Part shown: one piece after another, positions 35,074 through 45,162 of the stretch
Numbering within the stretch: the stretch's first letter is position 1
How the letters are laid out: each line of letters starts with the position of its first letter
NCBI GenBank assembly: GCA_900230115.1
Contig: LT907983.1
Coordinates: 4,107,001-4,171,000, forward strand
DNA from: Spirosomataceae bacterium TFI 002
Lineage (GTDB): Bacteria; Bacteroidota; Bacteroidia; Cytophagales; Spirosomataceae
Direction of reading: 5' to 3'
DNA: 64,000 nt
Notes under the pieces: model-generated
What the model was told of the DNA's origin: nothing
Databases searched by the model: none
What the model saw: the letters and a program-made list of their open reading frames with translations, nothing else
Translations under genes and position numbers: made by a program

Positions 35074-35378
35074 TTCAATGTTAAAAGCCTCTGAAATTGC
35101 CAAAGAACCCTTGGGGTTGATGTGAAATTGGCATAAAAATAAAGTTTCTTTAAAGCACTGATTAGTAAATATGATTTAATCAAAAACTTCGACTTGATTG
35201 GCTAACTTTCGATTTTTTGCCGACCCTTCAACTTAATCTCACAGGGCAAGCAAAGATTCAAAGCTTTTAAATCAATTCGCTACTAATATTGCTAAATGAA
35301 TACTCCTTTTTTAAGAAATACCAAACCCGCCCTCTAAAACTGAGAATCGATAATTGCACGATGCTCTCCGAACCAAAA

Positions 35379-35413
35379 ACTGTCCACTGTTTACTGAGAA
35401 CTGGAAACTCCTT
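35379..35413 (+). repeat. Heptad tandem repeat (ACTGnnn)5
   Basis: Five consecutive 7-bp units: ACTGTCC, ACTGTTT, ACTGAGA, ACTGGAA, ACTCCTT. The last unit is degenerate. The rest of the 389-bp gap between the hydrolase and truA holds only the truA promoter and no gene that I can see. Confidence 0.6.
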
Positions 35414-35442
35414 GTTCCTTTCTTCAAAACGCCCTAGCTTCG
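35412..35442 (+). promoter_or_regulatory. Putative truA promoter
   Basis: TTG (35412-35414), 20-bp spacer, TAGCTTCG (35435-35442), one mismatch to TAnnTTTG. About 20 bp upstream of the truA ATG; the -33 element overlaps the end of the heptad repeat. Confidence 0.5.
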
Positions 35443-35462
35443 TGACTCAATTAAATGCTTAA

Positions 35463-36263
35463 ATGACCTATTTTCTTCATATTGCATATGACGGCAGCAA
35501 ATACAGCGGTTGGCAAAGGCAAGAGCGTGTCCCTTCTATTCAGGAGCGAATGGAAATCGACTTGAGTAGGATTCTCGGTGAAGAAGTTACTGTAAACGGC
35601 TGTGGAAGAACCGATGCTGGAGTTCATGCTTCACAATATTTCTGCCATATTGATTTATACAAAGCACCTAAAAGTGACTTCTTATTTGTCCTCAACAAAA
35701 ACTTACCATTAGAGATCCGCGTTTTCGATGTGATTCCAATGAGCGATAAATGTAATGCTCGGTTTGACGTAGTTTCTCGCTCTTATGACTACTATTTGCA
35801 TTTTTACGAAGACCCATTTTTAGATAGCCATAGCTCGTATTTTAACCTAAATGATTTGGATATTGAAAGCATGAAAACGGCTGTTTCAATATTGACAAAG
35901 TATCAAGACTTTAGATCGCTTTGTCGTCGTTCACACCTTTTTCCTGACACGGTTTGTGATGTTTCATTTGCGAAACTATATGTAAGTGAAGATGAGCGTA
36001 GAATGAGGTTTAGCATAACTTCTAACCGCTTTTTACAAGGGATGATCAGAATCTTTGTTCATTTTTTAATTCAAATTGGAAAAGGAAAGCTTACCGCAGA
36101 GGCATTCGAAAACATGCTAGCAAACAGAGATGAAGTTAAAGTAAAAAGGCTAGCGAACCCTGAAGGTCTTTACTTATCCAGAGTGATTTATCCATACCTT
36201 GATTTGCCAGTTAAGCCCTCATTTGCCAATATGCTAAACCATGGTTTACATGAGTTGGAATAG
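35463..36263 (+). CDS. truA: tRNA pseudouridine synthase TruA
   Basis: A 266-residue enzyme that makes pseudouridine at positions 38-40 of the tRNA anticodon arm. The catalytic aspartate is Asp51 in NGCGRTDAGVHASQ, the family signature. Further motifs: YDGSKYSGWQRQ near the N-terminus, and RFLQGMIRIFVHFLIQIGKG in the second half. Length is normal for bacterial TruA (about 245-270). The gene has its own promoter and is followed by a small unknown gene. Confidence 0.95.
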   Translation: MTYFLHIAYDGSKYSGWQRQERVPSIQERMEIDLSRILGEEVTVNGCGRTDAGVHASQYFCHIDLYKAPKSDFLFVLNKNLPLEIRVFDVIPMSDKCNARFDVVSRSYDYYLHFYEDPFLDSHSSYFNLNDLDIESMKTAVSILTKYQDFRSLCRRSHLFPDTVCDVSFAKLYVSEDERRMRFSITSNRFLQGMIRIFVHFLIQIGKGKLTAEAFENMLANRDEVKVKRLANPEGLYLSRVIYPYLDLPVKPSFANMLNHGLHELE

Positions 36264-36363
36264 AGTTACAATTCTCGACTAATAAGTTTGGGTTAAAAAT
36301 TTACTTCTCAAGCATCGTTTTTGTGTCAAACTTCGTATAGAAAAGTAACAGAACATTGAATAA

Positions 36364-36558
36364 ATGCTTATCGAAATAGAAGTAAAAGACCGGAAAGTTG
36401 CAGTAGAATTTATAAAAGATTACAATGAATCACGAGCTTCTGCTTTTGAAATAAAGTCCAAAGTAGGAGAAAAGAAACTTAATGTTTCTACAAAAGAATC
36501 TCAATACGATATAATAGCTTTTGCAATTGAGCTAGGCCTTAAAGGATCTCAATCATGA
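36364..36558 (+). CDS. Small hypothetical protein (64 aa)
   Basis: ATG at 36364 after an A-rich leader. The predicted protein (MLIEIEVKDRKVAVEFIKDY start) is charged and has a beta-alpha-beta-like pattern, with no membrane segment. I do not recognise a family. It lies 100 bp after truA and ends 4 bp before the convergent DedA-like stop. Composition is coding-like, but with no homologue in mind the call is moderate. Confidence 0.5.
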   Translation: MLIEIEVKDRKVAVEFIKDYNESRASAFEIKSKVGEKKLNVSTKESQYDIIAFAIELGLKGSQS

Positions 36559-36562
36559 AACT

Positions 36563-37165
36563 TTACCAAACATTGAATATTACTACCGCGTAGATGAAAA
36601 AACGGAGGAATCTAAATAATGCCCAAAGCAGGTAGTGACCGAAGTTGAACCTAACCAGTCCACATGCCATACTTACAATAGAGTGGGGTAATGGGAGCAG
36701 GGCTCCAATTACAATAAATATCCCTCCCCACTTACGGAGCATGTCAATATGTTTTGCGAGTTTGATTTCAATATTTGCTCTTACTTTAGGAATGGAGTAA
36801 ATAGCTTTTCCGATAAAGTAAGCAACAATTCCTCCAGCGTAAGAGATACTCGCTAGTCCCAATAAGGTGAGCCAAGGCATTGACATTTTGGAACTCCAAG
36901 CGATAAAAATTTCGGGTGGAATTAGACCAAAAATGGTTTCTGAGGCAAAGAAAATAACAAAAATGCTAAGCGTACTAAACTCAGTAACAATAGAATTGAA
37001 AATTGCCCTAGTGTCAAGTAGGTAATAGTCAACAAACAAAAATATTACGAGAAAAATGGCAATAGCCGTTCCTCCTTTGATTGCAGTAGCTTTAAGGAAA
37101 TCATAGAATTTTGTCATTCTATAATACCTATTCATCGCAAGAACTTTGTTTTTCTTTTTGGTCAT
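36563..37165 (-). CDS. VTT/DedA-like membrane protein
   Basis: A 200-residue membrane protein with about five hydrophobic segments. The VTT (SNARE-associated/DedA) domain is recognised by the re-entrant segments SETIFGLIPPEIFIAW and GALLPLPHSIVSMACGLVRFN; the proline pair and the G-x-x-P pattern are typical. DedA proteins act as lipid scramblases or flippases, for example for undecaprenyl phosphate. The start could also be Met11 or Met17, since MNRYYRMTKFYDF precedes the first helix. Confidence 0.8.
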   Translation of the reverse strand: MTKKKNKVLAMNRYYRMTKFYDFLKATAIKGGTAIAIFLVIFLFVDYYLLDTRAIFNSIVTEFSTLSIFVIFFASETIFGLIPPEIFIAWSSKMSMPWLTLLGLASISYAGGIVAYFIGKAIYSIPKVRANIEIKLAKHIDMLRKWGGIFIVIGALLPLPHSIVSMACGLVRFNFGHYLLWALFRFLRFFIYAVVIFNVW

Positions 37166-37387
37166 TAATTATCCTTCCTAAGTTTTATGTTGTGTTTCTA
37201 CTATTGTAATCTTTATTTCAACTAATAAATTCAATATTTATTTAAAATGAAGTAAAGTAAATTTTCAATCTAGCTTTGGGCTGCTAAAATAACTGGTTTA
37301 TTGATTAACATATTTCAACTTTGAAATAATCTCAGGATCATCAAAATTAGTTTTGAATTCAATTATTTTGATCGCCTTATTTACCCA

Positions 37388-39421
37388 TCACTCCGGAGAA
37401 TAAACCCGTTCAGCGGTTTTTAGAATTTCTTCTTTTACCAAAGTCATTTTCTTGGTTTTTTTATTTACAAAAAGCTCCATTTGGTCATCGTAATGTGGAC
37501 TATCAGGGTGATTAGAAGCTCCGTAACAATTTACAGATTCTATTTGTGGTAGTTTACCTTTTTCGTATTTCACTAGTTGGATGTAGGAATCTCCCGCAAC
37601 TCCTTTGGCAACTCCACCTTTCCATTCTTGAGAGTACATAGCTGCCAATACATCTGGTAAGTTTGGTAACGGTATAGCTTTATCGCCACGCACAAGCTTT
37701 TGAACTTCGCCAAGTGGTTTTTCGGTGGTGCCAAAATGCACCATCATGAATGATTTTGTTTTTTCAATCAATCCTACAATCTCTGCTTCACTTACTATCA
37801 TTTCCTTTGATCCATATGATTTGTAGACCTCATGAGCAAAAAGAGAAAAGAACCCAGCTCCTATATTTTCAATTCCCGATTTACGATCCCAGTTTTTAAG
37901 TAATTCTATTTCTTTGCTGATCGAGGGATAAGCCTTTGAATCTAGTTGCATCAATGCATTGATATCGGTGGGGAAGTAGAATTTCGATGGATACTGACCG
38001 TCGTATTTGATTCTTTTGAAATCTTCATAATCTACTTTGTCGTATTGAGCTATTAATTCAGCAAAACGCACACTTCGGTTATTGTTATTAGTAGGATAAC
38101 CCATTGTTGGGTCAAAGTCTTCGGGCTTTAAGTTCTCTTCTGGTGCAGTGGCTCGAAAAACTGTATTGTTGGAATTGTACAAATATCCAGCTTTGGGGTT
38201 GAAGTATTGTGGAAGGTCTTTTAGAGGGTGAAAGTCACTCCATAGAGTTGCAGAAGTATCTCCAGGAACAACTCCTTTCCAATCGTATGCAGGATTACGG
38301 AAAGGAATTTTACCATTATCAACATAAAATATATTGTCATTGTTATCGGCGTAAACGGTATTGAATCCTGGGATCGCAACCATCTCCATGGCTTCGTAAA
38401 ACTCATCAAAGTTGCTGGCTTTGTTCATTCTATACCATTGTTCTATTCCTCTTACGTCTTGATTTGCCCCAAGTCTCACAGAGAATACACCATTGTCAGT
38501 TTTTAAGGTGGCTCCGTATTTGCTCCAATAAGCTTTTTTAGAAAAAGGAATTTTCAGAAATCCCATTTTTACTTTCATTTTTACCTTTCTTTCTTCCAGT
38601 TCAAGCCAGTCTCCATCGAATTTGTAAAGGTTTGACTTTGTGTCTTTCATTGTAAGCTGGAACACATCGATCTTATCTTGATGGTTGACCGTATGCCCCC
38701 ATCCTAAGTTTTCATTTGTACCAACAAAAACGGTGCATCCGCCAGGAAATAAACCGCCAAGCATATTCCAACCTTCTTCGCTCGATAGATGTGCCTCATA
38801 CCACGCAACAGGCCCTTCGAGGGGTTGATGAGAGTTAATGTTTAGGTATGTCGCACCGTCTTTGGTTTTGAGCGAAGAAAAAGCAAATGCATTGGAGCCT
38901 TTTGGAATTGATGTTCCGGGCATTTCGCCCTTAAATATTTTAGACAAAACCCCGTCAACACCAGAAATGACAGATAAAGAAAGTAAAACCGAAGAAAGGT
39001 AATCTTCTACCTTTATAGGATATGTGTTTTTGACCAAAATCTCTTCAGGATGTTTGGCGGCATAGGCATTGATTCCAGCGACATAGCCTTCCACTACTTT
39101 CAAGAAGTCGGGGGAAAGCGTTGAAATTTTCTCTTTCGCTGTTTGCTGTGTTCGTAATAAGCCAACTACATAGTCTATCGTTGCTCCGTCTTTCCCATTT
39201 AATTGAGCAAGCATTCCTTTACCAGCAAGCGTTGGGAACTGAAGTGTCTTAAAATCATCTTCTGCATGTGCCCAAGCTAAACCGTATGCCACTTGAGCAT
39301 CAGTGGGAGCGAAAATGTGTGGAACTCCATAATTATCACGGGCGATTTTGATCTCACTGGTATTTATTTGTGCACTACTGATTATAGGGAAGAAAAGGAT
39401 AATGAATAGCAATTTTTTCAT
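37388..39421 (-). CDS. Penicillin acylase family Ntn-hydrolase (acylase)
   Basis: A 677-residue exported N-terminal-nucleophile hydrolase. Signal peptide to about residue 18. The alpha-chain region begins RDNYGVPHIFAPT and contains AYGLAWAHAEDDF. The autoprocessing site is before Ser176 in PKGSNAFAFS, which becomes the catalytic N-terminal serine of the beta chain; FVGTNENLGWGHTVNHQDKID is the conserved oxyanion region. Family members hydrolyse acyl amides: penicillins, aculeacin or acyl-homoserine lactones. Which of these is used cannot be told. Monocistronic. Confidence 0.87.
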   Translation of the reverse strand: MKKLLFIILFFPIISSAQINTSEIKIARDNYGVPHIFAPTDAQVAYGLAWAHAEDDFKTLQFPTLAGKGMLAQLNGKDGATIDYVVGLLRTQQTAKEKISTLSPDFLKVVEGYVAGINAYAAKHPEEILVKNTYPIKVEDYLSSVLLSLSVISGVDGVLSKIFKGEMPGTSIPKGSNAFAFSSLKTKDGATYLNINSHQPLEGPVAWYEAHLSSEEGWNMLGGLFPGGCTVFVGTNENLGWGHTVNHQDKIDVFQLTMKDTKSNLYKFDGDWLELEERKVKMKVKMGFLKIPFSKKAYWSKYGATLKTDNGVFSVRLGANQDVRGIEQWYRMNKASNFDEFYEAMEMVAIPGFNTVYADNNDNIFYVDNGKIPFRNPAYDWKGVVPGDTSATLWSDFHPLKDLPQYFNPKAGYLYNSNNTVFRATAPEENLKPEDFDPTMGYPTNNNNRSVRFAELIAQYDKVDYEDFKRIKYDGQYPSKFYFPTDINALMQLDSKAYPSISKEIELLKNWDRKSGIENIGAGFFSLFAHEVYKSYGSKEMIVSEAEIVGLIEKTKSFMMVHFGTTEKPLGEVQKLVRGDKAIPLPNLPDVLAAMYSQEWKGGVAKGVAGDSYIQLVKYEKGKLPQIESVNCYGASNHPDSPHYDDQMELFVNKKTKKMTLVKEEILKTAERVYSPE

Positions 39422-39696
39422 GCGATGAATGTAGTTTATTTCGAGTGAATAAACTGTGAAATGATCTTAAAGTTTAGTTAGATGTTATTTCATTTAGCTA
39501 TGATCTTTTGTAACGAACAAAGTACCTAGGGGTAAATTCTTTTGCCATTTTATAAATCAACCATAGTATGCTTGAAACAGCTTGTATTACCTGATTTTAG
39601 CAACTCTTCATACAATTCATTTCTTCTTTCATTTTCTACGCTAAAATTGCGACATTGTAAGAAATTCAACCATCCTATAATTTAAATCAAAAATTG

Positions 39697-41376
39697 ATGA
39701 ATCTCTTCAAGAAAAGACTTCTCGTTTTATTCTTATTCCTTGGCTATACTTTTGTGTCAAATGGACAAGCGAAAACTGCACTAGAAAATGCACCCCATGA
39801 AACCGTAATAATCACTTCGAAAAATGGGAAAATTGAGGTAAAAACGAATCAAAAGGGTGAGCTTACCCTAAATGTGCCTTCCAAAGTGGCTAAAAGTATG
39901 AAATCTCTTGGCGTAGTGGGCTACAAAGCATTTGGTGCCATAGGAGATGGTAAAACCGATGATATGAATGCCATTGCGGCGGCACATGCTTTCGCAAATC
40001 AAAACGAACTGATGGTGAAAGCCGACGAAGGTGCAACTTTCTACATCAGTGGAAAAGAGCGAACTGCCATTGTGCAGACCGATACGGATTTTGGTAACGC
40101 GAACTTTTTGATTGACGATAGAGACGTTGAAAACCGAAATACATCTGTTTTTAAAGTAAGTTCTAACCTACAACCACTTAAACTTGAAGGGGTAACTTCA
40201 TTGAAAAGAAATCAAAAAAAGATTGACGTTTCTTTACCTCAAAACTGTCTTATAACTGTTTATGATTCTAATGTTAAACGTTATATCCGATACGGATTGA
40301 ATCAAAATAACGGTGCACAGCAAACTGATATTTTCTTAGTTGACAAAGACGGAAACGTAGATATGGATGCTCCAATTATTTGGGATTTTGATCAAATAAC
40401 CGAAATAACAGCACTTCCAATCGATGATAAAACCCTGAATATAAGAGGAGGGAGGTTTACCACAATTGCTAATCAAGCTGAATCAAAATACACGTATTAC
40501 AGCCGCAACATTGCTATAAAACGTTCTAATGTGACTGTTGACGGTCTTGAGCATCGCATCACAGGAGAAGGAGATCATGGAGCACCGTATGGTGGTTTTT
40601 TGAATATTGGAGAATGTGCTTTTGTATTGGTGAAAAATACAATCTTAACTGGTCACAAAACCTACAGCACCATCGGAGCTGCGGGTAAGGCTGTAACTAT
40701 GGGAACTTACGACTTATCGGTAGGTCGAGCATTGAATGTATCGTTTGTGAATTGTACTCAAACCAACGACATCAATGACCGTACTTATTGGGGGATTTTA
40801 GGCTCCAATTATTGTAAAAACTTACTTTACGACAATTGTACCCTTTCTCGTTTTGATGCTCACATGGGTGTGGCAAACGCTACCATTCGTAATTCAACAC
40901 TTGGGCATATGGGAATCAATGCAATAGGAAGCGGCACTTTTACATTAGAAAATTCTACCATTCAGGGCTGGAGTCTTATTAATTTACGATCGGACTATGG
41001 AAGTACTTGGCAGGGGAAATTTATTATTCGAAACTGTACTTTTAAGCCAAGAAACGGTGGAGGGACTAATTTAAGTCTAATTGGTGGCTCGTATTCTGGA
41101 CAACATGATTTTGGTTATACTTGCTATATGCCCGAAGAAATTTTGATTGAAAACCTTCGTATAGAGGATGGCAATCATGCAGCTGAATATGAAGGCCCAG
41201 TAATTTTTTCGAATTTCAATTCTGCTAATACAGATGCCAGTTACCAACAAGCTTACCCAAATGTAATCACTAAGAAAGTAATACTGAAAAATGTAACTAC
41301 AGAAAGCGGAAAGGCTTTGAGAGTAAGTGACAATACGTACATGTTCCGAAATGTGAAGGTTGAGCAAGTAAATTAA
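39697..41376 (+). CDS. Secreted right-handed beta-helix protein, copy 1
   Basis: A 559-residue exported protein of the pectate-lyase-3 type. Signal peptide to about residue 23, a small region ETVIITSKNGKIEVKTNQKG, then YKAFGAIGDGKTDDMNAIAAA, the start typical of pectate lyase superfamily helices, followed by parallel beta-helix coils (for example TLSRFDAHMGVANATIRNST and HMGINAIGSGTFTLENS). No lyase catalytic motif could be assigned. The frame could start at a TTG at 39694, but ATG 39697 is matched at the same relative position in the paralogue downstream. Part of a tandem duplication. Confidence 0.85.
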   Translation: MNLFKKRLLVLFLFLGYTFVSNGQAKTALENAPHETVIITSKNGKIEVKTNQKGELTLNVPSKVAKSMKSLGVVGYKAFGAIGDGKTDDMNAIAAAHAFANQNELMVKADEGATFYISGKERTAIVQTDTDFGNANFLIDDRDVENRNTSVFKVSSNLQPLKLEGVTSLKRNQKKIDVSLPQNCLITVYDSNVKRYIRYGLNQNNGAQQTDIFLVDKDGNVDMDAPIIWDFDQITEITALPIDDKTLNIRGGRFTTIANQAESKYTYYSRNIAIKRSNVTVDGLEHRITGEGDHGAPYGGFLNIGECAFVLVKNTILTGHKTYSTIGAAGKAVTMGTYDLSVGRALNVSFVNCTQTNDINDRTYWGILGSNYCKNLLYDNCTLSRFDAHMGVANATIRNSTLGHMGINAIGSGTFTLENSTIQGWSLINLRSDYGSTWQGKFIIRNCTFKPRNGGGTNLSLIGGSYSGQHDFGYTCYMPEEILIENLRIEDGNHAAEYEGPVIFSNFNSANTDASYQQAYPNVITKKVILKNVTTESGKALRVSDNTYMFRNVKVEQVN

Positions 41377-41482
41377 GGAATACATAAAGCAGGGTGATTC
41401 TCATTCTGTTTTTTTCTTTAAAGCTAAAACCTGACGAACATTAATGAAAATTCAATCATTCTATAAAATCATCCCCAAATTG

Positions 41483-43141
41483 ATGAATCTAAACTTAAAT
41501 AATATCCTTTTTTTGTTGCTTGCAATGAGTTGTGTGAGTGTGTTTGCCCAAAACTCAGAACCTCAAGAGACGGTTATAATTACAGCTCAAAAAGGCAAGA
41601 CAGAGGTAAGTACAAATGCTAAAGGTGAATTAGTATTAAACATCTCTCCCCAAACTGCTCGCAAACTTAAAGCTCAAGGTTCTGTAAGCTATGGTGATTT
41701 CGGGGCAAAAGGTGATGGTAAAACAGATGACATAAATGCCATTGCAGCTGCTCATGCATTTGCAAATCAAAATGGCTTAAAGGTAAAAGCTGGCCAAGGT
41801 GCGACTTACTATATAGGTGGCGGAGCACGTGTTGTAATCGTACAAACCGACACTGACTTTGGTAATGCTAGTTATATCATTGATGATTCTGAGGTAGAAG
41901 ATCAAAATGAACCAGTTTTTAAAGTTACTTCCAACCTACAGCCATTGAAAGTTGATGGGATAACTTCCTTAAAAAGGAATCAGTCAAAAATTGATGTAAG
42001 CCTACCACAAAGTTGTCTTATTACAGTTAGTAACTCAAATGTAATGCATTACATTCGTTATGGATTGAACCAAAATAATGGTGCCGAACAGACTGATATT
42101 TTTCTAGTAGACAAAAATGGAAACGTAGATATGGATGCTCCAATTATTTGGGATTTTGACCAAATAACTGAAATAACTGCTCTACCAGTAGATGAGAAAG
42201 AATTAAAAATAACAGGGGGACGCTTCACAACAATTGCGAATAGAGAAGGTGATACTCACGGGTATTATCAGAGAAACCTTGCAATAAGACGTTCCAATGT
42301 AACAGTAGATGGATTGGAACATCATATCACCGGAGAGGGAGATTTGGGTTCTCCATATGGAGGTTTCATTAATATTGCAGATTGCTGCTTTGTGTTGGTC
42401 AAAAACACCGTCCTAACTGGTCACAAAACTTACATTAAAATTGGGAGTGCAGGTAAGCCAGTATCTATGGGAACATATGACATTCTTGTTACACGAGCTC
42501 TCAATATATCATTTGTGAATTGCACACAAACCAATGACATTAACGACCGTGTATATTGGGGGATTTTGGGTACCAATTATTGTAAAAACCTGCTTTATGA
42601 TAAATGCATCCTTTCTCGTTTTGATGCACACAAGGGCGTTGCCAATGCCACCATTAGAAACTCTACACTGGGTCACATGGGAATCAACGCGATCGGTAGC
42701 GGTACTTTTACGCTAGAAAATAGCACAATCCACGGCGGAACTTTGGTGAATTTACGCTCGGATTATGGTAGCACATGGCAAGGTGAATTCATTATTCGCA
42801 ACTGTATTTTTAAGCCAAGAGGCGGAACTGGAAGTAAGCTTAGTCTCATAGGAGGGGCATATTCTGGGCAGCATGACTTCGGGTATACTTCTTATATGCC
42901 AGAGAAAATCACCATAGAAAACCTTCATATTGATGATTCAGATGCACCTGCTAATTATGAAGGGCCAGCAATTTTTATGGATTTTAATCGTGAAAATACT
43001 AACGCGTCTTATAAGCAAGCTTACCCAAATGTCATAACCGAAAAAGTAATTCTAAAGAATGTAACCACTGCAAGCGGTAAGGCTTTGAGAGTGAGTGATA
43101 ATGAGTATATGTTTAGAAGTGTAGATGTGGTTGTGGAGTAA
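41483..43141 (+). CDS. Secreted right-handed beta-helix protein, copy 2
   Basis: A 552-residue paralogue of the preceding protein; the two align over nearly their whole length, including FGAKGDGKTDDINAIAAAHA and QPLKVDGITSLKRNQSKIDV. Signal peptide MNLNLNNILFLLLAMSCVS, then Ala-Gln. The open frame begins at ATG 41444, but the 30 bp before both genes are also similar and the shared word AAATTGATGAATCT places both starts at the same ATG, so I use 41483. Same possible function: a surface polysaccharide-active or glycan-binding beta helix. Confidence 0.85.
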   Translation: MNLNLNNILFLLLAMSCVSVFAQNSEPQETVIITAQKGKTEVSTNAKGELVLNISPQTARKLKAQGSVSYGDFGAKGDGKTDDINAIAAAHAFANQNGLKVKAGQGATYYIGGGARVVIVQTDTDFGNASYIIDDSEVEDQNEPVFKVTSNLQPLKVDGITSLKRNQSKIDVSLPQSCLITVSNSNVMHYIRYGLNQNNGAEQTDIFLVDKNGNVDMDAPIIWDFDQITEITALPVDEKELKITGGRFTTIANREGDTHGYYQRNLAIRRSNVTVDGLEHHITGEGDLGSPYGGFINIADCCFVLVKNTVLTGHKTYIKIGSAGKPVSMGTYDILVTRALNISFVNCTQTNDINDRVYWGILGTNYCKNLLYDKCILSRFDAHKGVANATIRNSTLGHMGINAIGSGTFTLENSTIHGGTLVNLRSDYGSTWQGEFIIRNCIFKPRGGTGSKLSLIGGAYSGQHDFGYTSYMPEKITIENLHIDDSDAPANYEGPAIFMDFNRENTNASYKQAYPNVITEKVILKNVTTASGKALRVSDNEYMFRSVDVVVE

Positions 43142-43173
43142 ATGAATACCATAAGGCTTAAAATTGAGTTGTA

Positions 43174-43671
43174 ATGAAAACAGTAATTGACAAAATAATA
43201 AGTACCAAAATGAGAGTAATTGCTTTGTTATTTATTTGCAGCTTGTTTTTAAATGCTTGCATAAGTAAGAACGAGAATAGTAGTTTAAATCCGCTAGAGG
43301 GAACGTGGAAATTGATTAGCGGGACAAGCATAAAAGGCCTCGATACGCTGGTAACAGATTATACTCAAAATCAAGAAATGATTAAAATTATCAATGACAC
43401 ACATTTTTCGTTTTTAAGACATGATTTAAACAAAGGTTTAGATAGTAATGCAGTTTTTGTAGCCGGAGGAGGAAGATATACTTTGAAAGGAAACTTATAT
43501 ACGGAATACCTCGATTACTTTAACTCAAGAGAATGGGAAGGAAATAGCTTTGAATTGGAATTTAATATTTCGGGTGATACTTTAATCACAAGTGGCCGTG
43601 AAAAGGTTGAAGAGTTGAATATTGATTACATAAATATTGAGAAATACATCAAAGTAATTAGTAAGGATTAA
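43174..43671 (+). CDS. Lipocalin-like lipoprotein
   Basis: A 165-residue lipoprotein. Lipobox FLNAC places the mature N-terminal cysteine at residue 29 of this start; starting at Met13 (43210) would give a shorter, more usual signal. The mature domain has the pattern PLEGTWKLISGTSIKG, INDTHFSFLRHD, VAGGGRYTLKGN and a C-terminal EKYIKVISK, which matches lipocalin-like lipoproteins of Bacteroidota. It lies 32 bp after the second beta-helix gene and 49 bp before the sulfatase gene, so it probably belongs to the same transcription unit. Ligand unknown. Confidence 0.72.
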   Translation: MKTVIDKIISTKMRVIALLFICSLFLNACISKNENSSLNPLEGTWKLISGTSIKGLDTLVTDYTQNQEMIKIINDTHFSFLRHDLNKGLDSNAVFVAGGGRYTLKGNLYTEYLDYFNSREWEGNSFELEFNISGDTLITSGREKVEELNIDYINIEKYIKVISKD

Positions 43672-43720
43672 TGAAAAAAAGTTTTCTTCAACCTTTCTAA
43701 AAGCCATTCTTTGCCCGCAA

Positions 43721-45160
43721 ATGCCCAAGTTATATAAGATTTTAATTCTCTTAATCCTCACCTCCTGTATCCCCGCAAAGGATTCAAAGAAATCAATTGG
43801 TCAAAAGCAAAATCTCAAGCCAAATATCATCCTTATCATGACAGATGACCAAGGCTGGTTTGATGTTGGGTTTAATGGGAATGATGAGATCAAAACTCCA
43901 AACCTTGATGCTTTGGCTGCTAAAGGAATCATTTTAGATCGTTTTTATGCTGCTTCGGCGGTGTGTTCTCCTACTCGGGCAAGCTTGATCACAGGCAGAA
44001 ATCCGCTTCGCATGGATATTCCTTATGCCAATAATGGCCACATGAAAACCGAGGAAATTACCATTCCTGAGCTTTTGAAAAAAGAAGGTTATACGACAGG
44101 ACACTTTGGGAAGTGGCACTTAGGTACATTGAGTAAAACGGTACTGGATGCCAACAGAGGTGGAAAACCCCAATTCGAAAAGGATTATTCTATTCCTAGC
44201 CAGCATGGCTATGACCAGTTTTTTTGTACTGAATCCAAAGTGCCAACTTTTGACCCATTGATTCAACCTGCGAATTTTAAAGAAGGTGAAAGCTTACGAT
44301 ATGGCTGGAGAGCAGTTGAGGAAAATGAAGCTAGTAAAGCTTACGGCACTGCTTTTTGGAATAAGGAAAAGGAAAGTGAAACCAATAATCTAGAAGGAGA
44401 TGATTCCCGTGTGATCATGGATAGAGTCATTCCTTTCATTGAAAATGCCGACAAGCCATTCTTTTCTACTTTGTGGTTTCATACACCACATTTACCAGTG
44501 GTGAGTGATAAAACTCACCGCAATATTTACAAAAAATTAGATATAGAAAAGCAGTTGTATTACGGCACCATTACGGCAATGGATGAGCAAATGGGGAGGT
44601 TGTGGAATAAGCTCGAAGAATTGGGGGTTGCGGAAAATACCATTATCTTTTTCTGTAGTGATAACGGGCCAGAGCGAGATACTCCAGGAAGTGCGGGCAT
44701 TTTTAGAGAACGCAAAAGAAGTTTGTACGAAGGAGGAGTAAGGGTGCCTGCTTTTGTGGTTTGGAAGGGAAACTTTAGTAGCGGACAAAGAATCGATTTC
44801 CCTATGTCAACTTCCGATTATTTACCAACAATAGTTGATTTACTAGCAATCAAATACCCGGATACTCGCCCAATTGATGGCATAAGTATCTTGGATGCAT
44901 TGGAAGGAAAAGAACGCCAACGAACTAAACCTATGGGCTTTATTTGTACACCACAAATCTCCTGGGTCACACAGCAATATAAACTCATCACAGATGAAAA
45001 ACTTACAAAATTTGAACTGTATGATTTATTCAGCGATAAATCTGAAAAGCATAATGTAATAAGTGACTTTCCTGAAGTAGCGGCAAACATGAAAACTGAC
45101 TTACTACTTTGGCTTAAATCGGTAGAAAGAAGTAGTGAAGGGCTCGATTATAATAATTGA
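43721..45160 (+). CDS. Type I sulfatase (lipoprotein)
   Basis: A 479-residue arylsulfatase-family lipoprotein (lipobox LTSC, Cys16). The active-site signature is CSPTRASLITGR with Cys82, which is oxidised to formylglycine; the metal site starts with Asp42-Asp43 in MTDDQGWFDVG; the second signature is GHFGKWHLG. C-terminal region has WFHTPHLPVV and SDNGPERDTPG with further metal and sulfate ligands. It removes sulfate from a carbohydrate, probably of algal or animal type, at the cell surface. The maturation enzyme is not in this window. It lies with beta-helix and lipocalin-like genes. Confidence 0.9.
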   Translation: MPKLYKILILLILTSCIPAKDSKKSIGQKQNLKPNIILIMTDDQGWFDVGFNGNDEIKTPNLDALAAKGIILDRFYAASAVCSPTRASLITGRNPLRMDIPYANNGHMKTEEITIPELLKKEGYTTGHFGKWHLGTLSKTVLDANRGGKPQFEKDYSIPSQHGYDQFFCTESKVPTFDPLIQPANFKEGESLRYGWRAVEENEASKAYGTAFWNKEKESETNNLEGDDSRVIMDRVIPFIENADKPFFSTLWFHTPHLPVVSDKTHRNIYKKLDIEKQLYYGTITAMDEQMGRLWNKLEELGVAENTIIFFCSDNGPERDTPGSAGIFRERKRSLYEGGVRVPAFVVWKGNFSSGQRIDFPMSTSDYLPTIVDLLAIKYPDTRPIDGISILDALEGKERQRTKPMGFICTPQISWVTQQYKLITDEKLTKFELYDLFSDKSEKHNVISDFPEVAANMKTDLLLWLKSVERSSEGLDYNN

Positions 45161-45162
45161 AT

